Assembly: GCA_964017195.1 (NCBI GenBank)
Contig: OZ024900.1
Location: forward strand, 28,204,441-28,268,440
Length of the DNA stretch: 64,000 nucleotides
DNA from: Siderastrea radians
Lineage: Eukaryota > Cnidaria > Anthozoa > Scleractinia > Rhizangiidae
Direction of reading: 5' to 3'
Below, one piece after another: positions 35,901 to 47,283 of the stretch (position 1 is the stretch's first letter; each line of letters begins with the position of its first letter). The notes beneath the pieces were generated by a model. That model was not told the DNA's origin, did not search any database, and saw only the letters and a list, made by a program, of their open reading frames with translations. The position numbers were made by a program, and so were the translations under genes.

Positions 35901-36379
35901 AGCAAGTGGATAATAAAACCAACACAAACGGAAACGGAATGCATCTTCTGCTTGCTAGAGGAAAACAGTAACATCATGTTTTCTAAAGCTGACGGGCGTA
36001 TCACCCAAGCTATACACAAATAAGCACGCAGTTCAAAACATTTTGATACCTCGTTCACAATACTTTGGTGCGGTCCTTCATAAAGATCATAATCCGCAAA
36101 CTGCCAATCGCTTCTATTCAGGGAACATCTCTTCTCGTAAAGCTCGATGGGTTTAGTGGCTGTACTGTACACCGAGCTTCGTGCGGACGAGGTGTTTGAT
36201 TCAAGACAAGCAATGCTATGTTGGGTGCAGATCCATGGTGGCTCGTACGCTACAAACACCATGATAAGTGTTTGGTAGGTGATGGGAAGGAATATGAACA
36301 GGAACATCGCTAAAACGCGAATCTGGAAAGGACCAAACTGGTCAATACGCCTCAAAACCGAGTCGACGTCTAAAGCCAT
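28757..36379 (-). CDS. SLC22-family (organic cation/anion/carnitine type) transporter, seven exons
   Basis: Predicted exons: 36379-36050, 33744-33317, 32422-32216, 32086-31952, 31434-31340, 30117-30009 and 29030-28757. All introns are GT-AG, phases are compatible, and the total is 1,578 nt (525 residues plus stop), the usual SLC22 length. Residues 20-42 form TM1; a long extracellular loop follows with Cys residues and two N-glycosylation sequons (NTS, NRS). Exon 2 holds the major-facilitator motif GFLADKYGRKS near residue 140 and the ELVGPEKR segment. Exon 3 begins with FIPESVRWLLVNGRKDEA, an SLC22 hallmark, and the C-terminus has LPETLGKSTAE. It should be a 12-TM plasma-membrane uptake carrier; the substrate cannot be told from sequence. 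The last exon is read through to its stop, but a donor-like GGTATAC near 28815-28821 could lead to another 3' exon. It is the only intact host-type gene in the window. Confidence 0.88.
29238..29816. mobile_element. 579-bp MITE-like element in SLC22 intron 6
   Basis: The inverted ends are AACCCTAGTCAGACCGGG (left) and AACCCTATTCAGACCGGG (right, complement). The interior contains CCAAGATGGCGGATCC and ACGTAATTATTACGT, itself palindromic. The target duplication is not clear. It lies between exons 6 and 7 of the transporter. Confidence 0.7.
29940..30002. repeat. (AAAT)n microsatellite beside SLC22 exon 6
   Basis: About fifteen AATA/AAAT units with one interruption (ACAG), ending seven bases from the exon 6 donor. 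Confidence 0.95.
30475..30690. repeat. intronic repeat with clustered CGATCG words
   Basis: Repeated variants of GCTACGATCGCTA, GCTTTCCATACGATTGCTGTG and GCGATCATATGGAAAACAGCC include partial inverted matches. Probably a degraded MITE in SLC22 intron 5. Confidence 0.5.
30925..31310. repeat. diverged tandem duplication in SLC22 intron 5
   Basis: A segment with AAAGACACC..., GTACTTT.TTTTGA.GATAG.TGTCGGAA and a following AAACCCT/AACACCCTTAC..CCTCT stretch occurs twice with a period of about 210-235 bp. Identity is low to moderate. Confidence 0.5.
32814..32834. repeat. poly-C tract
   Basis: An uninterrupted run of about twenty C in SLC22 intron 2. Confidence 0.98.
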
Positions 36380-37254
36380 GTTACGGGTTTACCCTCCAGT
36401 CTGGGTTTGTATGATACCCTAACCAAACCGAACACTATTCAAAATGTGTTTACAGACTATTTTGAAAAATAGGTTAAAAATAGGGTGGAAAGAGTATTTT
36501 AAGGTGATTCCATCGAACTAGAAGCAATATCTACAATTTTCAAAATTTTCAGAATTTTTAAAAAGTTTTGGTCCAATAGGTAAATATGTGTAGAAGATTT
36601 CAAAAATGCAATAAAAATAGGTGCCACCGAGCTTGTTTTGACACAACATGGATAGCCATTGATAGCAACTATACGACCAGCAAGATTTTCCTGAGAAACC
36701 CTAGTAATCAGAAATGGATGAGGACTAAAACTCCTATAAAAAGTCATTGCTTGTATTGTAATATTGGACCAGTTCAACAAAATAGACATTTATCTTGAGT
36801 CGTGTACTATTTTAGTTGAACAGGAACTAAGGATATGAAAAGAATTAAAGAATTTGCCGCGTGAGTACAAACCCTGCTGTACCTAGAAACGAGCTCTTTT
36901 CGGCATTTGAACAAAAACATCTTAATGCACAATTTTTTAACTTTCCTTGAAATCGCGGTATATTGTACTCGAACGTGTGCTGTTTGAATTTATGTATTGA
37001 AAAATGAGGTCACCATGCTCGTTTAGGAGAAAACGACCTGTCATTTCTCTGAACTGCTCAGCTTTCATAGAAAACCTATCAAGTTCCGAAGGTGCGCGCA
37101 TTAATCATGCAAAAACTATGATGCCCAAAAAGGATGCGCAATGTAATTGAAGGGAATCTTGACGGCGAGTAAAAATTTCTATTTTGATCAACAAAAATTA
37201 TTTTTCGGGCATATTATTTTTTTTTCGCAAAAAAGAGACATGGATCGCGATAGA
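36380..37254. other. upstream region of the SLC22 gene
   Basis: Should contain the promoter and 5' UTR of the transporter. I see no clear TATA or initiator that I would mark, and no other gene. Confidence 0.4.
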
Positions 37255-37384
37255 AAACTAAATTTGATTTTGAGACGACATTACGGCCTGATAACGACGG
37301 CGTTGGGAGAAAATATTTCGGTATTTTCTCCCAACTAGCCGTCATCATAAAGCCGTAATATTGTCTCAAAATCGAATTTAGTTT
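37255..37384. repeat. 130-bp hairpin MITE-like inverted repeat
   Basis: AAACTAAATTTGATTTTGAG ... GTTGGGAGAAAATA is followed within a few bases by the near-complement TATTTTCTCCCAAC ... CTCAAAATCGAATTTAGTTT. The arms are about 60 bp with a few mismatches. Confidence 0.9.
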
Positions 37385-39044
37385 ATAATAGCTCAGTAGT
37401 ACCTTAATCAGTTTTAAAATAAGGGAACAAATATTAGTATAGAATATACAATAAAAATAGTACACTAGTAGTAAATGTGTTATACAGATAGTATAAAAAT
37501 ACATGTAGCATCAATACAAAAAATAGGGCCCCGAATGGATCCACGTGTCTGCTGCTCCAACACCGATCAATATAGCAACGACGTTCAAGGTAAACTAAAT
37601 GCGGTTTTTGTGGTAAGAGAGACGAAAACGTTTGCAAATGTAGAAAATGACTAGGAACATAAAATCTGATGGAAATGGTTGAACGAATTTGTTACATGCA
37701 AATTTCTGCGTAACATGATCGCGAGAATGCATAATAAACTGAACGGTCACTGGGGATCACCCATCTAATAAATAAACCGGGCTTCAGTTGATCGGGCGGT
37801 CGGCGCAACTGGGCTTCAACTTATAGTAGCCGTTTGACTCCCTCGAACATGAATTGGAATCTGCGACAGAATTAGTTGAAATAATTATCTTTTTCTCGTT
37901 ACTTTAATTTGTCTTTTCGTGATTCTTATTATTGTATATTGCACTTGCATGTCTGTGGAAGACAAGGGAGCGAACATCTACCACAATGAAAACATTCGTC
38001 TAATTGCGAAAGTTTAGCCCGGTCTGGCGGGTTTAGATTTTGGGTGGGTGACCGACAGAGAAACAAACAGAGTTCAAAAATAAAATACATTGAAATATAG
38101 TGAATCAGCTGCTGTTCGTCTGTTAATTTGTGCTGCATGATAACTCCGAAAAAAAGTCATACCGCGAGAAGCATAGTTTTCGGGATGTATTGCTCCCTAT
38201 CTTGAAACTGAAAATCAACGAGCCTTTGCTTGGCGGTGAGTGTTCGTATGTGGTCCGAACCTTAGTAGTGAAAATCCTAGGCCTTTGCCGTTTGCTGTGT
38301 TGGCAGCGTGTCTTGTCTGAAAAGTGCCAGAGCCTTGCCTGAGTTATCTTAGCCAGCCAGTTGCCTGTAGTTCGATTTCGCGAAAACAGTCTTACGTTAT
38401 CTTTGCGAGCCAGTTTCAAGTAGTTTGATTTCGCAAAAGCAGTTACAATCCTCCTCAGATACAGACTTCCTTGCGAAAATCCTAGCGAGCGACGGTATTG
38501 CCGGTTTTAATGCAGCAAAGAGGTGAGTTCGAAACTCCTTTCAGCACTTTATATGTAGCCATTTTCCCCGGTTGAATTTTCATTTCCGGTAGTGTGACGT
38601 AAGAGCCTTTTATGCGTTATCCAATCATAGTGGTTAGGAAAGTGGTTACAAAAGTGGTTACGGAAGTGTGCTAAACAGTTTTACCCACATTGTGTCTGCT
38701 ATGCGCATGCGCGCAGCAGACACAAAAAGTGACAATAGAAATAAAAGATGTTAATGGGAACTTATTGTCCTGTGGTGCTCAACTGGTCCTTGTTGGCCTA
38801 TTCGTTCTCTTGATATTTTTTTACAGAGATACAATAAAGAAAGTTAGAGCTTTAGGAAAAAGTAAACAAATGACACAAACAAATTATTGCACTGTATTTA
38901 TCCAGTAAAAGTCCACACCCAAAAATAAACCAGGTATAGATATCCATTGAAATCCACGAATTGAAAATCAACCATTTTATGGACCGGCGGTTAAAAAATT
39001 AATGTACGTTTATCATACCAGCTGACGTAATTCTGTAGGAAATG
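37385..39044. other. unassigned sequence
   Basis: No supported gene. It includes a local duplication near 38350-38440 (GCCAGTTGCCTGTAGTTCGATTTCGC and GCCAGTTTCAAGTAGTTTGATTTCGC forms) and the small palindrome at 38691. Confidence 0.4.
38691..38724. repeat. short palindrome with CpG-rich centre
   Basis: TGTGTCTGCT and AGCAGACACA are perfect 10-bp arms around ATGCGCATGCGCGC. Confidence 0.9.
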
Positions 39045-39370
39045 CATTGGCAAGTTGACGTGTGTAGGTCCAGATGGGTTGATGCAAGTTGGTCTGCAAA
39101 AACGGCCGTCCAGCCCTGTACACGGTCATCTGTTTATTAAGCACATGTGCACACTTTACCATTCCCAAGCATTTTTTTAAACATTTTTCAATAGTATTAA
39201 GCATAATAATGGTGGTAAGATGAATTACTTTTGACTGAGTTGGGTTCTGACCTGACAGGAAAATAATTGGCTCTTGGTCATGGAACACAGACTGAGCCAG
39301 ACTAAGCACAATGGGCCAATTTCATTCCCATCCGGCCCTCCCACTCAGTTATCCCACTCAGTCAATAAGT
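39045..39370. repeat. dispersed repeat W, copy 2
   Basis: Same orientation as 19640-19930, which lies within the 13.8 kb element, so W occurs both inside and outside that element. Confidence 0.7.
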
Positions 39371-40211
39371 GGGGTGTATAATTACATGTATATGTTTAAA
39401 TATCACGTGATAATTAAAAAGGTTAAAGATTAAAATTGTGATCATTGGAACAGAAAAAATTAAGCTGCTCATGCCGAATGAGTTATAATGCATGAGTCAA
39501 TTTCACCAGGATTGCTTGCTCAGTTCATAATAATGATTTCTCCATACTGGTAACTTGTCATTTAATTTTCAAAATTTGAGAGAGCAGTAAACAACAAATC
39601 TACATGTAATAAAAACTGAGGATAATTTTAAAATGATTCAGATAAACTGACAGGAATAGTTAACTGATGATTAAGGCCGCGGGTGAGAGACTAGATCATC
39701 AGAATTCATTTATTTAAAGCGTATGCACGAAGTGCGACGAATGATAGCGACATTGCACGAAATATTTATGAGTAAGCTCTGCAATATAAAATCTTTGGTT
39801 TATGCATCAGTGATTGCTCGTGCGTTTAATCGTGTGGCAGGAAATACTGTGCATTTTAAGTATTGTTAAATAAAATTTTCATAATAACAATAATAATAAA
39901 TGCGTTGAGCGCTCGCTTGTTGTATCTGTACCGTTCTTTTTAGTCTTTATGTGTTAGTTGAAACGTTAATGGCAACTTTTTAGAATTTTTCCAGCAAAAC
40001 AAAACGAAAATAAAATACTGTTTCTATCTCTAACTCGAATATTTATCAACATCACCTATTTTGTGTCCAATATTTATCAACGTCTGGGTCTTACGTAAGT
40101 GGAACTCCGTGAAGTTTTTTTCTGTGTATATATACCGTGCTCCACAGACTGGAAAATAGTAAAAGAGTTCGTTTTCGTCGTTCGTTTTGGTTGTAGTGTT
40201 TAATTCTACGT
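39371..40211. other. unassigned AT-rich sequence
   Basis: No gene seen. It lies 3' of the Rep-like pseudogene. Confidence 0.4.
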
Positions 40212-41570
40212 TTAAGCGGAAAAATCCGCTTTGAAAATTTCGATAGTAAAATTCTCTTTGTATTTTGTGTGTGGTATAAATGTTAATGTTCTGGAATCTG
40301 GTATTGTAGAGAAAAGAAACGCCATCGAGCCCTCATTATGTCCATTTCGCGGACATCTACAATCCACCCCTGACAAATCACAGTTCATCTTTCCTAGTAC
40401 AAAGATCGGATTATCGCCTCTAAAAGAAATATCTTGTTTATAATGTGCTTTTAGTGGAGGCAAACGCATTTCTTGGCCTTCCTCCAGTAGCATAAGGAAA
40501 TCGTGCCAGGGAATGATATGGGGTGATCACCTGAAATTGTTTAAAAAGATAACCTCGGGTTCTTAAGCGCCAACCCAAGCAAAAGTTGTAGAGGTTGGGT
40601 TACAGAAAGATTTATATACTATATTTAATGGGTACAATAAAAATTTTTTAGCGCAGTTGCAGGGACCTTTAATATGCATGTTGCAGTATTTTCCGCGGCC
40701 CTTTTCTAGCAGGTTTCGTACGGCTTCAGCAAAATCAACCTGCCTGATATCGTTTTGCTGCAGGACTTCCTTCGCCATTAACAGCCATTGTCCCTGACAA
40801 CCTGCAACGCACTCCCCTACCAACTGACTATACAGGATTTCAATTCGAGTAAACTGAGTTCTTTGCGGGTCTTTTCCCGCCTCCTCAAATTCCTCCACTT
40901 CCTTGCTCTTTCTTTTAGCAATAAATTGCGCCAACTCGCACTTTCCTTCATTCTCCTGTTTATTGGCTAGAAAACAAGCTCCAGACGAGCTTCAGTGCCT
41001 TTAGCAACAGCTACCTGCGACACATCTCTGATGGATAACCTTCTACGAGCCTTTTCGCGCTACGAGGAATGTTCACTCCCTTCGGAAAGTGTCACACGCG
41101 TAGAACTCGCCCCGGTCGTGTTTGGCTTTTCCAAATCGGGGTTATTGGCCGATTTCAAGTATCTTCATTCACTGTCTGCTTCCATGCCGAATAATAATTA
41201 CAGTGTTTCTTATTGAAATTGACGCTCTTGCAGATAATTTCGTACCTTTACCCACCGTCGCAGTGAGGTTAATTTTACTGCCCTGTGGTAGTGACCTCCC
41301 CCACCTGCATGTAGCTCCTGGCTACATACCAAGTGCGCGACCTCCGAACGCGTACCTGGGTCAGAATTTGCAAAACTATGTATTCGTGCAAATTCTCCCC
41401 GATTGTGCACAAGCTCTAGATTTGCTTGACTGTACGTAATAAATAAACGCTACGAACTTGTCAAGATGATAAAGACTGTGACTCCTCAACGAGAGCCTCG
41501 GGCGTAGCATTCTCCATTTTCAGTAGTTGCGGTCGCGAAGTCACCTCGACTTTTCCACTTTTCTGAAAAT
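40212..41570 (-). pseudogene. HUH endonuclease plus SF3 helicase replication-protein gene, decayed
   Basis: Read leftwards in broken frames. The 41410-41210 frame carries GGHYHRAVKL, a His-x-His HUH motif, followed shortly by NYYSAWK, a candidate active-site Tyr motif, in a shifted context. The 40934-40563 frame holds CQGQWL..., then a Walker-A-like KGPCNCAKKFLL with changes at key positions. Downstream, after in-frame stops near 40562 and 40532, the frame 40493-40212 continues with GQEMRLPP and DNPIFVLGK-like segments. The order matches Rep proteins of the parvovirus NS1 type and related cnidarian genomic copies. Several stops and frameshifts, and an altered Walker A lysine context, indicate a dead copy. 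It could derive from an old viral integration or from a HUH transposon; sequence alone does not decide. Confidence 0.65.
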
Positions 41571-42149
41571 TACGTGCCGGGTTACTTGTAAGATTTCGCA
41601 GTCGTCACCTGATGAAATGGTGTAAAGGAGGGGATTAAACCTGGATAAGAGAGGTGATTGAACTTGCGAAGAATTGTGGGTAACAGCAGAGAAGGAAAAG
41701 TGTCTTGACAGGGATAAGTTTGAATTAACTTATAAAACTGATGTAAACTTGTTTCGTTGTCTTGTAGGAGAAACCTGTTTTATCTGAAGCCACGGATTTT
41801 ACATCTTCAAATCTTAAGAGGCGTTCCATCTAAAAAACGACCGTTCGATTTTCGCTGAAAAATAGATTTCTTTCATTTTCTATACAAAAAAACAAAATTA
41901 TAAGTAAAATACAAAAATCACATTTGTTTGGCTTGATGTGTTTTTATACTTGTTTTTTGGCCGATATTTGCGAGGCAGCCTCTGGGCAATCGGTCGTCGG
42001 AAAACTGATTTTAAGACCAAACTCGAGATACCATAAAACAACGCATATTTAACGTAACGAGCTTATATTTACTCCACAACTTTCACTATTCATACTTGTT
42101 ATTCTCAATGACAAACTTACTTGTTCTGTTTAGTGTGAATTTAGTTATG

Positions 42150-42375
42150 ATTTTTTTCGTACACCCACTAAGAGGCTCTACAAGCGCCATTAACAAGTCG
42201 CCTGCCGGAATGAAAATTACGATTTTTTAAAAGTGGGACCTGACCTACCGCTCATTCATAACTCACTTGTTAGACCAAGGACTAGTTTACAAATAACTGT
42301 AATAAAATTTGTCGGCACTCATTATTTGGTAATAGAAAAACCTGGATAAAAGTGACAAAAATCGCAAAATTCTAA
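42150..42375. repeat. dispersed repeat V, copy 1
   Basis: GTACACCCACTAAGAGGCTC ... CTCACTTGTTAGACCAAGGA ... GTCGGCACTCATTATTTGGT matches the reverse complement of 63310-63510 at high identity. Confidence 0.85.
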
Positions 42376-42824
42376 TACTAACCGATTCTGACTCCGGTAT
42401 AATTCAATTACATTAGCATTCCTTATAAATTACAGAGACAGCCCTATTAACCCTAAAGCACGTAGAAGAAAAAGAACACGAAATAGTCAGCGAAAAAATG
42501 GACAAAGTTTACCTGAAAAATTCCTGTGGTATGGAACTCCAATCCGAAGAACATTTGGCAACAGTTTGTTGTCGCGCAACACTAAACCAGAGCAGAATTT
42601 GAAATACTGAGTCGATTAAAATCCGCCGTGAGCTAATTTTCCATTGTGTCGCAGGGGAGAATAAATACAATAATATGGTCTTGTTCAGCTTTCCCGTGGC
42701 ATAACTTTTGCTTTTTAATCAGAAAGATGACGAAATTCAAGATGATTTCTGTTTACTGCAGTCCATGTTCTTCCCACTTGTCACGGTTGTTTACTCGGTC
42801 AGGATGATATGGCGCATTATCAGG

Positions 42825-42975
42825 GTCAAAATTAAATATACAAACGTTTTCCAGTTTGAATTTGGAAACAAGTCTTTTTGCGTACAATTACTTTCTAATT
42901 GCAGCTCTTTTCCCAGTTTGAATGTCCAAACGTCTTTTTGCTTACAATTATTTTCTCATTGCAGCTCTTTTTTTA
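42825..42975. repeat. LINE 5'-end fragment, third copy
   Basis: TATCAGGGTCAAAATTAAAT, ACAAACGTTTTCCAGTTTGA and CTTTTTGCGTACAATTACTT match the arms at 53320-53470 (same orientation) and 54270-54440 (inverted). Confidence 0.8.
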
Positions 42976-43856
42976 TTTAATGCACTTTTATTACAACCGA
43001 CACTTACAAACTATTTACATGGTTACTCTGTAAAACAATACAATACATTACTACCTTAGTTACAATACAATGTATACTGTATACTTAACACTACGCTACG
43101 ATAACAAGACATTAATTACAGTCCAGCTATTATCGCTAGTACGTTACATTTAAATGCATAATTAACACTACACTACGAAAACAATACACTACAATCTTAC
43201 ATTACAATTACAATTCTAATTTCCAATTATTTTCGCTAGCGCACCACACAAAATACGATCGAATATTAATTATTATTATTATTGAACATTTTTCCACTTG
43301 TCGAAAAAAGTGGCTAATTTTCCTCTTTTTTTGGCTATTTGGTACTCCAGGGACTTAAAGGCAGAGTTTCACGGTTCAGCGCATGTGCGAGCGATGACTT
43401 GAGCGCTGTCAAGATAATTGTTTTGAGACCAATTAGAAGCGCGTTCACAACCCTGGCGGGATACGGCGGTAAATTGTTATATCGTGTCATGAAATGACAG
43501 GCCAAGCACGACTGCCGCTAGTTGTTGAAGCTATTCCAGCCTTCAAAATAGAGCTTGCCCACGTACAATCGTAACAGCTTTGCCCCTTTGATCAAGATTT
43601 CTCTATTTGATCAAGATGATTTGAAGGCGACACAGCGAAATTCTGCCGGTAAATTGTGTGGTTGACCTATTGATCCGGGGGAAACCTCAAGCTGTGATAC
43701 TGTTTGGAGTGTTTGATGTTCTTAGAGCCGTTTGAAATCTTTGTGCCTCTGTGTGTACTAGTTCTTTGGCAACTAGTTAGGTTTTTGTGCTCAGTTTAAT
43801 TGCAAGATTCCTAAAAGCCGCTTAAAAGAGCGACGTTCAATTTATGAAAGGATCCA
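42976..43856. other. unassigned flank of the BEL/Pao element
   Basis: No gene seen. The first part has loosely repeated ACACTACACTACG and CAATACA words. Confidence 0.4.
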
Positions 43857-44384
43857 TGATCCGTCGGATGAAAACCGCCAAGAGAACTTTGGACCCCCGA
43901 ATCGTATAATTTTACAAGATTTTTATTCGATCTGAAATAAATACAGCAAATCATATATTTACAAACAAAAGAAACTAATTTTACTAACCGAAAATAAAAG
44001 ACCTAAGGACATCGTATCAACCGAGAAATTCGAAAAGAATTATCTGAGTAAACCACGCGGTCAATTACACAATTGTTATTCACGTGCGATCCATTACACA
44101 AATTACACTAACAGAAACCCAAAAGAAACAACTTAAATAACAAAGCTTGCAACGCTAAATAGAAAATCAACTTACTTCGTGGCGGGGTTCCATAGTTCAC
44201 TGTGAAAACGGGAAAGTCCTCAAAAAACGGGAAAGCTAACTTAAATTATCAACACGTGTAAAACCATCTGAAACTTGACTCTTAGCTAAAGCTATTTCAT
44301 AATGTCAATCAATGAACTTCCGGTGTAATAATTAAACTAAATAAATGTCAAAATCAATGTCACACAACGTTCTTCATGAAAACA
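43857..44384 (-). repeat. 3' LTR of the BEL/Pao element
   Basis: 528 bp, bounded by TG...CA. It differs from the 5' LTR at about 44213, 44303 and 44354 (single bases). Confidence 0.95.
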
Positions 44385-44421
44385 CTCTCCGCCCCGATGA
44401 CGGCGTTAGCCCTCATCATCT

Positions 44422-47283
44422 CTAGTCGTCATCTCCGTACCCGTCTGCTGGGTATATCACAGCAATCTTGGTTATTGGCCTCTCATATTCTCTAGTACGG
44501 GTCTTGACTTTAACGTTTCTGACTCTGCCATCCTGTCCGGGGTAGACAATGACTACTCGACCAACATTCCAGTTTCCTCGAACTGCACCTGGAGTTTGCA
44601 CGATCACGAAGTCATCTACTCGAACATTCCGTTTCTCTGCATTCCACTGTTTTCTTGGGAGCAGTGACGGGAAGACGTCTCTTGTCCAGCGGGTCCAAAA
44701 CGAATCGACGATTTTCTGGACGAATTCCACTATGTGCCGGGGATTCTTTGTTTGTCTGAACGGTCCTTGCGGAATGTGAGACGATGCTCGGCCAAGTAAA
44801 ACGTCATTTGGACAAAGATATGAACCATCGTCCGGATCGTTGGGGATACGGCCTATCGGACGTTGGTTGACCAGATTTGCAACTTCTACGAGGCACGTCT
44901 GTAGCTCCAGTGGGGTTAGTACTTGCTCGCCAATTGCCTTCTTCAAGGTGATCTTGCAGCTCTTTACTAAGGCCTCCGCGCAACCATTCTGGTGTGGAGC
45001 CGCCGGTGTCGTAAACTGCCACTTCATTCCTCTCTCTGCGGAGAACTCCCGCAGCTTGTCAGTATCCAATCCCTCAATCATTTCTCGTAGCTCTCGTTCA
45101 GCGCCAACCAGCTGAGAACCATTGTCACTTATCATCAACGCGGGTGCTCCTCTCAAGGCAAAGAATCGTCGTAGCACCTGCAGGAATTCCATCGTGGTGC
45201 AATCTGCTGCAAGTTCCAGATGAACCGCTCTTGTGTTCAAGCATGTAAAGATCACAGCATAATGCTTAGCAGTCTTGTTACGACCAATGTTGACGCGGTA
45301 GGGACCAAAGTAATCACATGAAGTGTAATGAAACGGTGGAGTAAACGGTGCCAGACGGCTTTGAGGTAAGTCAGCCATGACTTGTGATTCAAGTTTGGCT
45401 CCAATTTCTCGGCAAACCACGCATCGGAACTTTACTGACTTCGCCACGTCGTGAGCTCGAACGATCCAGTACTTCGTTCTTGTTTTCGCCACTGTCGCTG
45501 CCACTCCCGAGTGTCCAAGCTGGTGGGCATGCTGAATAATGAGGCGCGATATCCAATGATCTCCGGAAAGTAAAACAGGATGCCTGGTCTCATAAGAAAC
45601 CAACGCTTTGTCTGCTCGGCCACCTACTCTCACAACGCCTTCTGGATCTACAAACGGACTGAGGTTCTTGAATTCCCCTTTGATTAGGCGGTTGTTCAGG
45701 GTCTTATGACTCTCCTTTATCCAGTATGTTTCTGCACCTTGCAACTCTTGAGGCGAGAGAGGGCCATCTTCAGGCTTCAGGGCTTCTCCATCCTCTGCGG
45801 ACCCTTTGCGCAGTTTCGAAATAAATCTCAACGTATAAGCAGTCACTCGGACTAGCTTTCTCCAACATGAAAACGTCTTGCAATCTATGGGAGGCTGTGT
45901 CTTGGTTTGCTCACCAACAATGAGAACTTTACGGTGCTCCTTCTCAACTTCAACTTTGTCAGCAACTGGTGAGTCTTGTGGCCACTCGTTCTCGGGGAGA
46001 CGCAGAAAGTCGGGTCCATGCTGCCACCTATCAGCCAAGCTTTCCACTGGTATTCCACGTGATACGTCGTCAGCTACATTTAGTTCCCCTGGGACGTGTC
46101 TCCATTGGGCGGGATCTGAATTCGCCTGAATCTCTCCGACTCTGACTGAAACGAATGGTTTGAATCGTCTTGTTTCACTGCAGATCCAGGCCAATACGAT
46201 CTTGCTATCCAGGAAAAATACTGATTTCTCAAACTTAAACCGAGATTCTTCAAGAATGGTCTTGCCTAGTCGCGAGGCTAACACTGCACCTTGAAGCTCT
46301 AAGCGGGGGATGGTGAGTTTCTTCAGAGGCGCTACTCTTGACTTGGCCGCGATGAACCGTGCATCAAATCCTCCGGTACTCAACTGCCATCTTACATATG
46401 CACAAGCACCAAATGCATCCTCTGAAGCATCAGAAAAAACACAAAGAACGGGTTGTCCAATTGCGTTTGGTGGCGTGAGACATCTATCAAAGCGCACCCC
46501 ATTCAACTGCACCATCTCTTGAAACAGCTTTTTCCACCTTTCCAGCAGTTCGCCTGGTAACTCTTCATCCCAGCTGATGCCTCTTTTCCAAAGTGCCTGG
46601 AGACCAATCTTGGCTCTAACGAGGAAAGCAGATGCAAACCCTATGGGATCGTAGATGCGTGCTACTTGACTCAGTATCTTCCTCTTGGAAAGCTGTGTCG
46701 GTTCTTGACAATCAAGGAAATCAGATGCTACTTGAAACGTTAGTGTATCTGTACTGCTGTCCCATACCACGCCCAATACCTTTTCTACACTTTCTCTTTG
46801 CAGAAACGTTGCTGTTTTCGGTTCTTCTTGGTGGGCCTCGGATTTTTGGACGTTGTTTGACACCCAGCCTTTTACTTTAAAACCTCCTGTCTCGAGTACG
46901 CTGTCGATATCTTTGGTTAGCTCGCATGCTTCTTCCGTGGTTGGTACTGAATCGCAGATGTCATCCATGTACGTGTTATCCTTGATTACTTGCGCTACCG
47001 CTGGAAAGACTTCTTTCGCTTCATCTGCCGTTTTTCTAAGAGCTGTCTGCGCCATTGCGGGAGCTGGTTTGTCTCCAAAGGTCAGGACTGTTTTTACATA
47101 AACATCTGGCTCATGATGTGTCTGTAAGTTTCTCCACAGGAACCTGTGCACGTGCTGGTCCAATTCAGGAATGCGGATTCTATGGTACATCTTAAAATGT
47201 CCCCAATGAAGGCCACTTGATTTTCTCGGAACCTCAGAACAACACCAAACAAGTCGTTTAACAGGTCGGGTCCCTTCATCCAA
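44422..47283 (-). pseudogene. BEL/Pao pol, 3' part: reverse transcriptase to integrase
   Basis: A long open frame of about 950 codons. The catalytic YMDDI of the reverse transcriptase is near residue 105 and the RNase H start (VFSDASEDAFGACAYV) near 290. The integrase zinc-binding region (HAHQLGHSG...CVVC) is near 590-640, followed by the DDE core with D in CDYFGPY, D in SDNGSQ and E in CAEALVKSC. The C-terminal DUF5641-like domain (DDFVIVQ...GNWNVGRV) ends the protein near the 3' LTR. The first residues before KMYHRIRIPE are out of frame with the true product; the join to the upstream frame is at about 47190-47200, where one base is missing. Confidence 0.92.
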
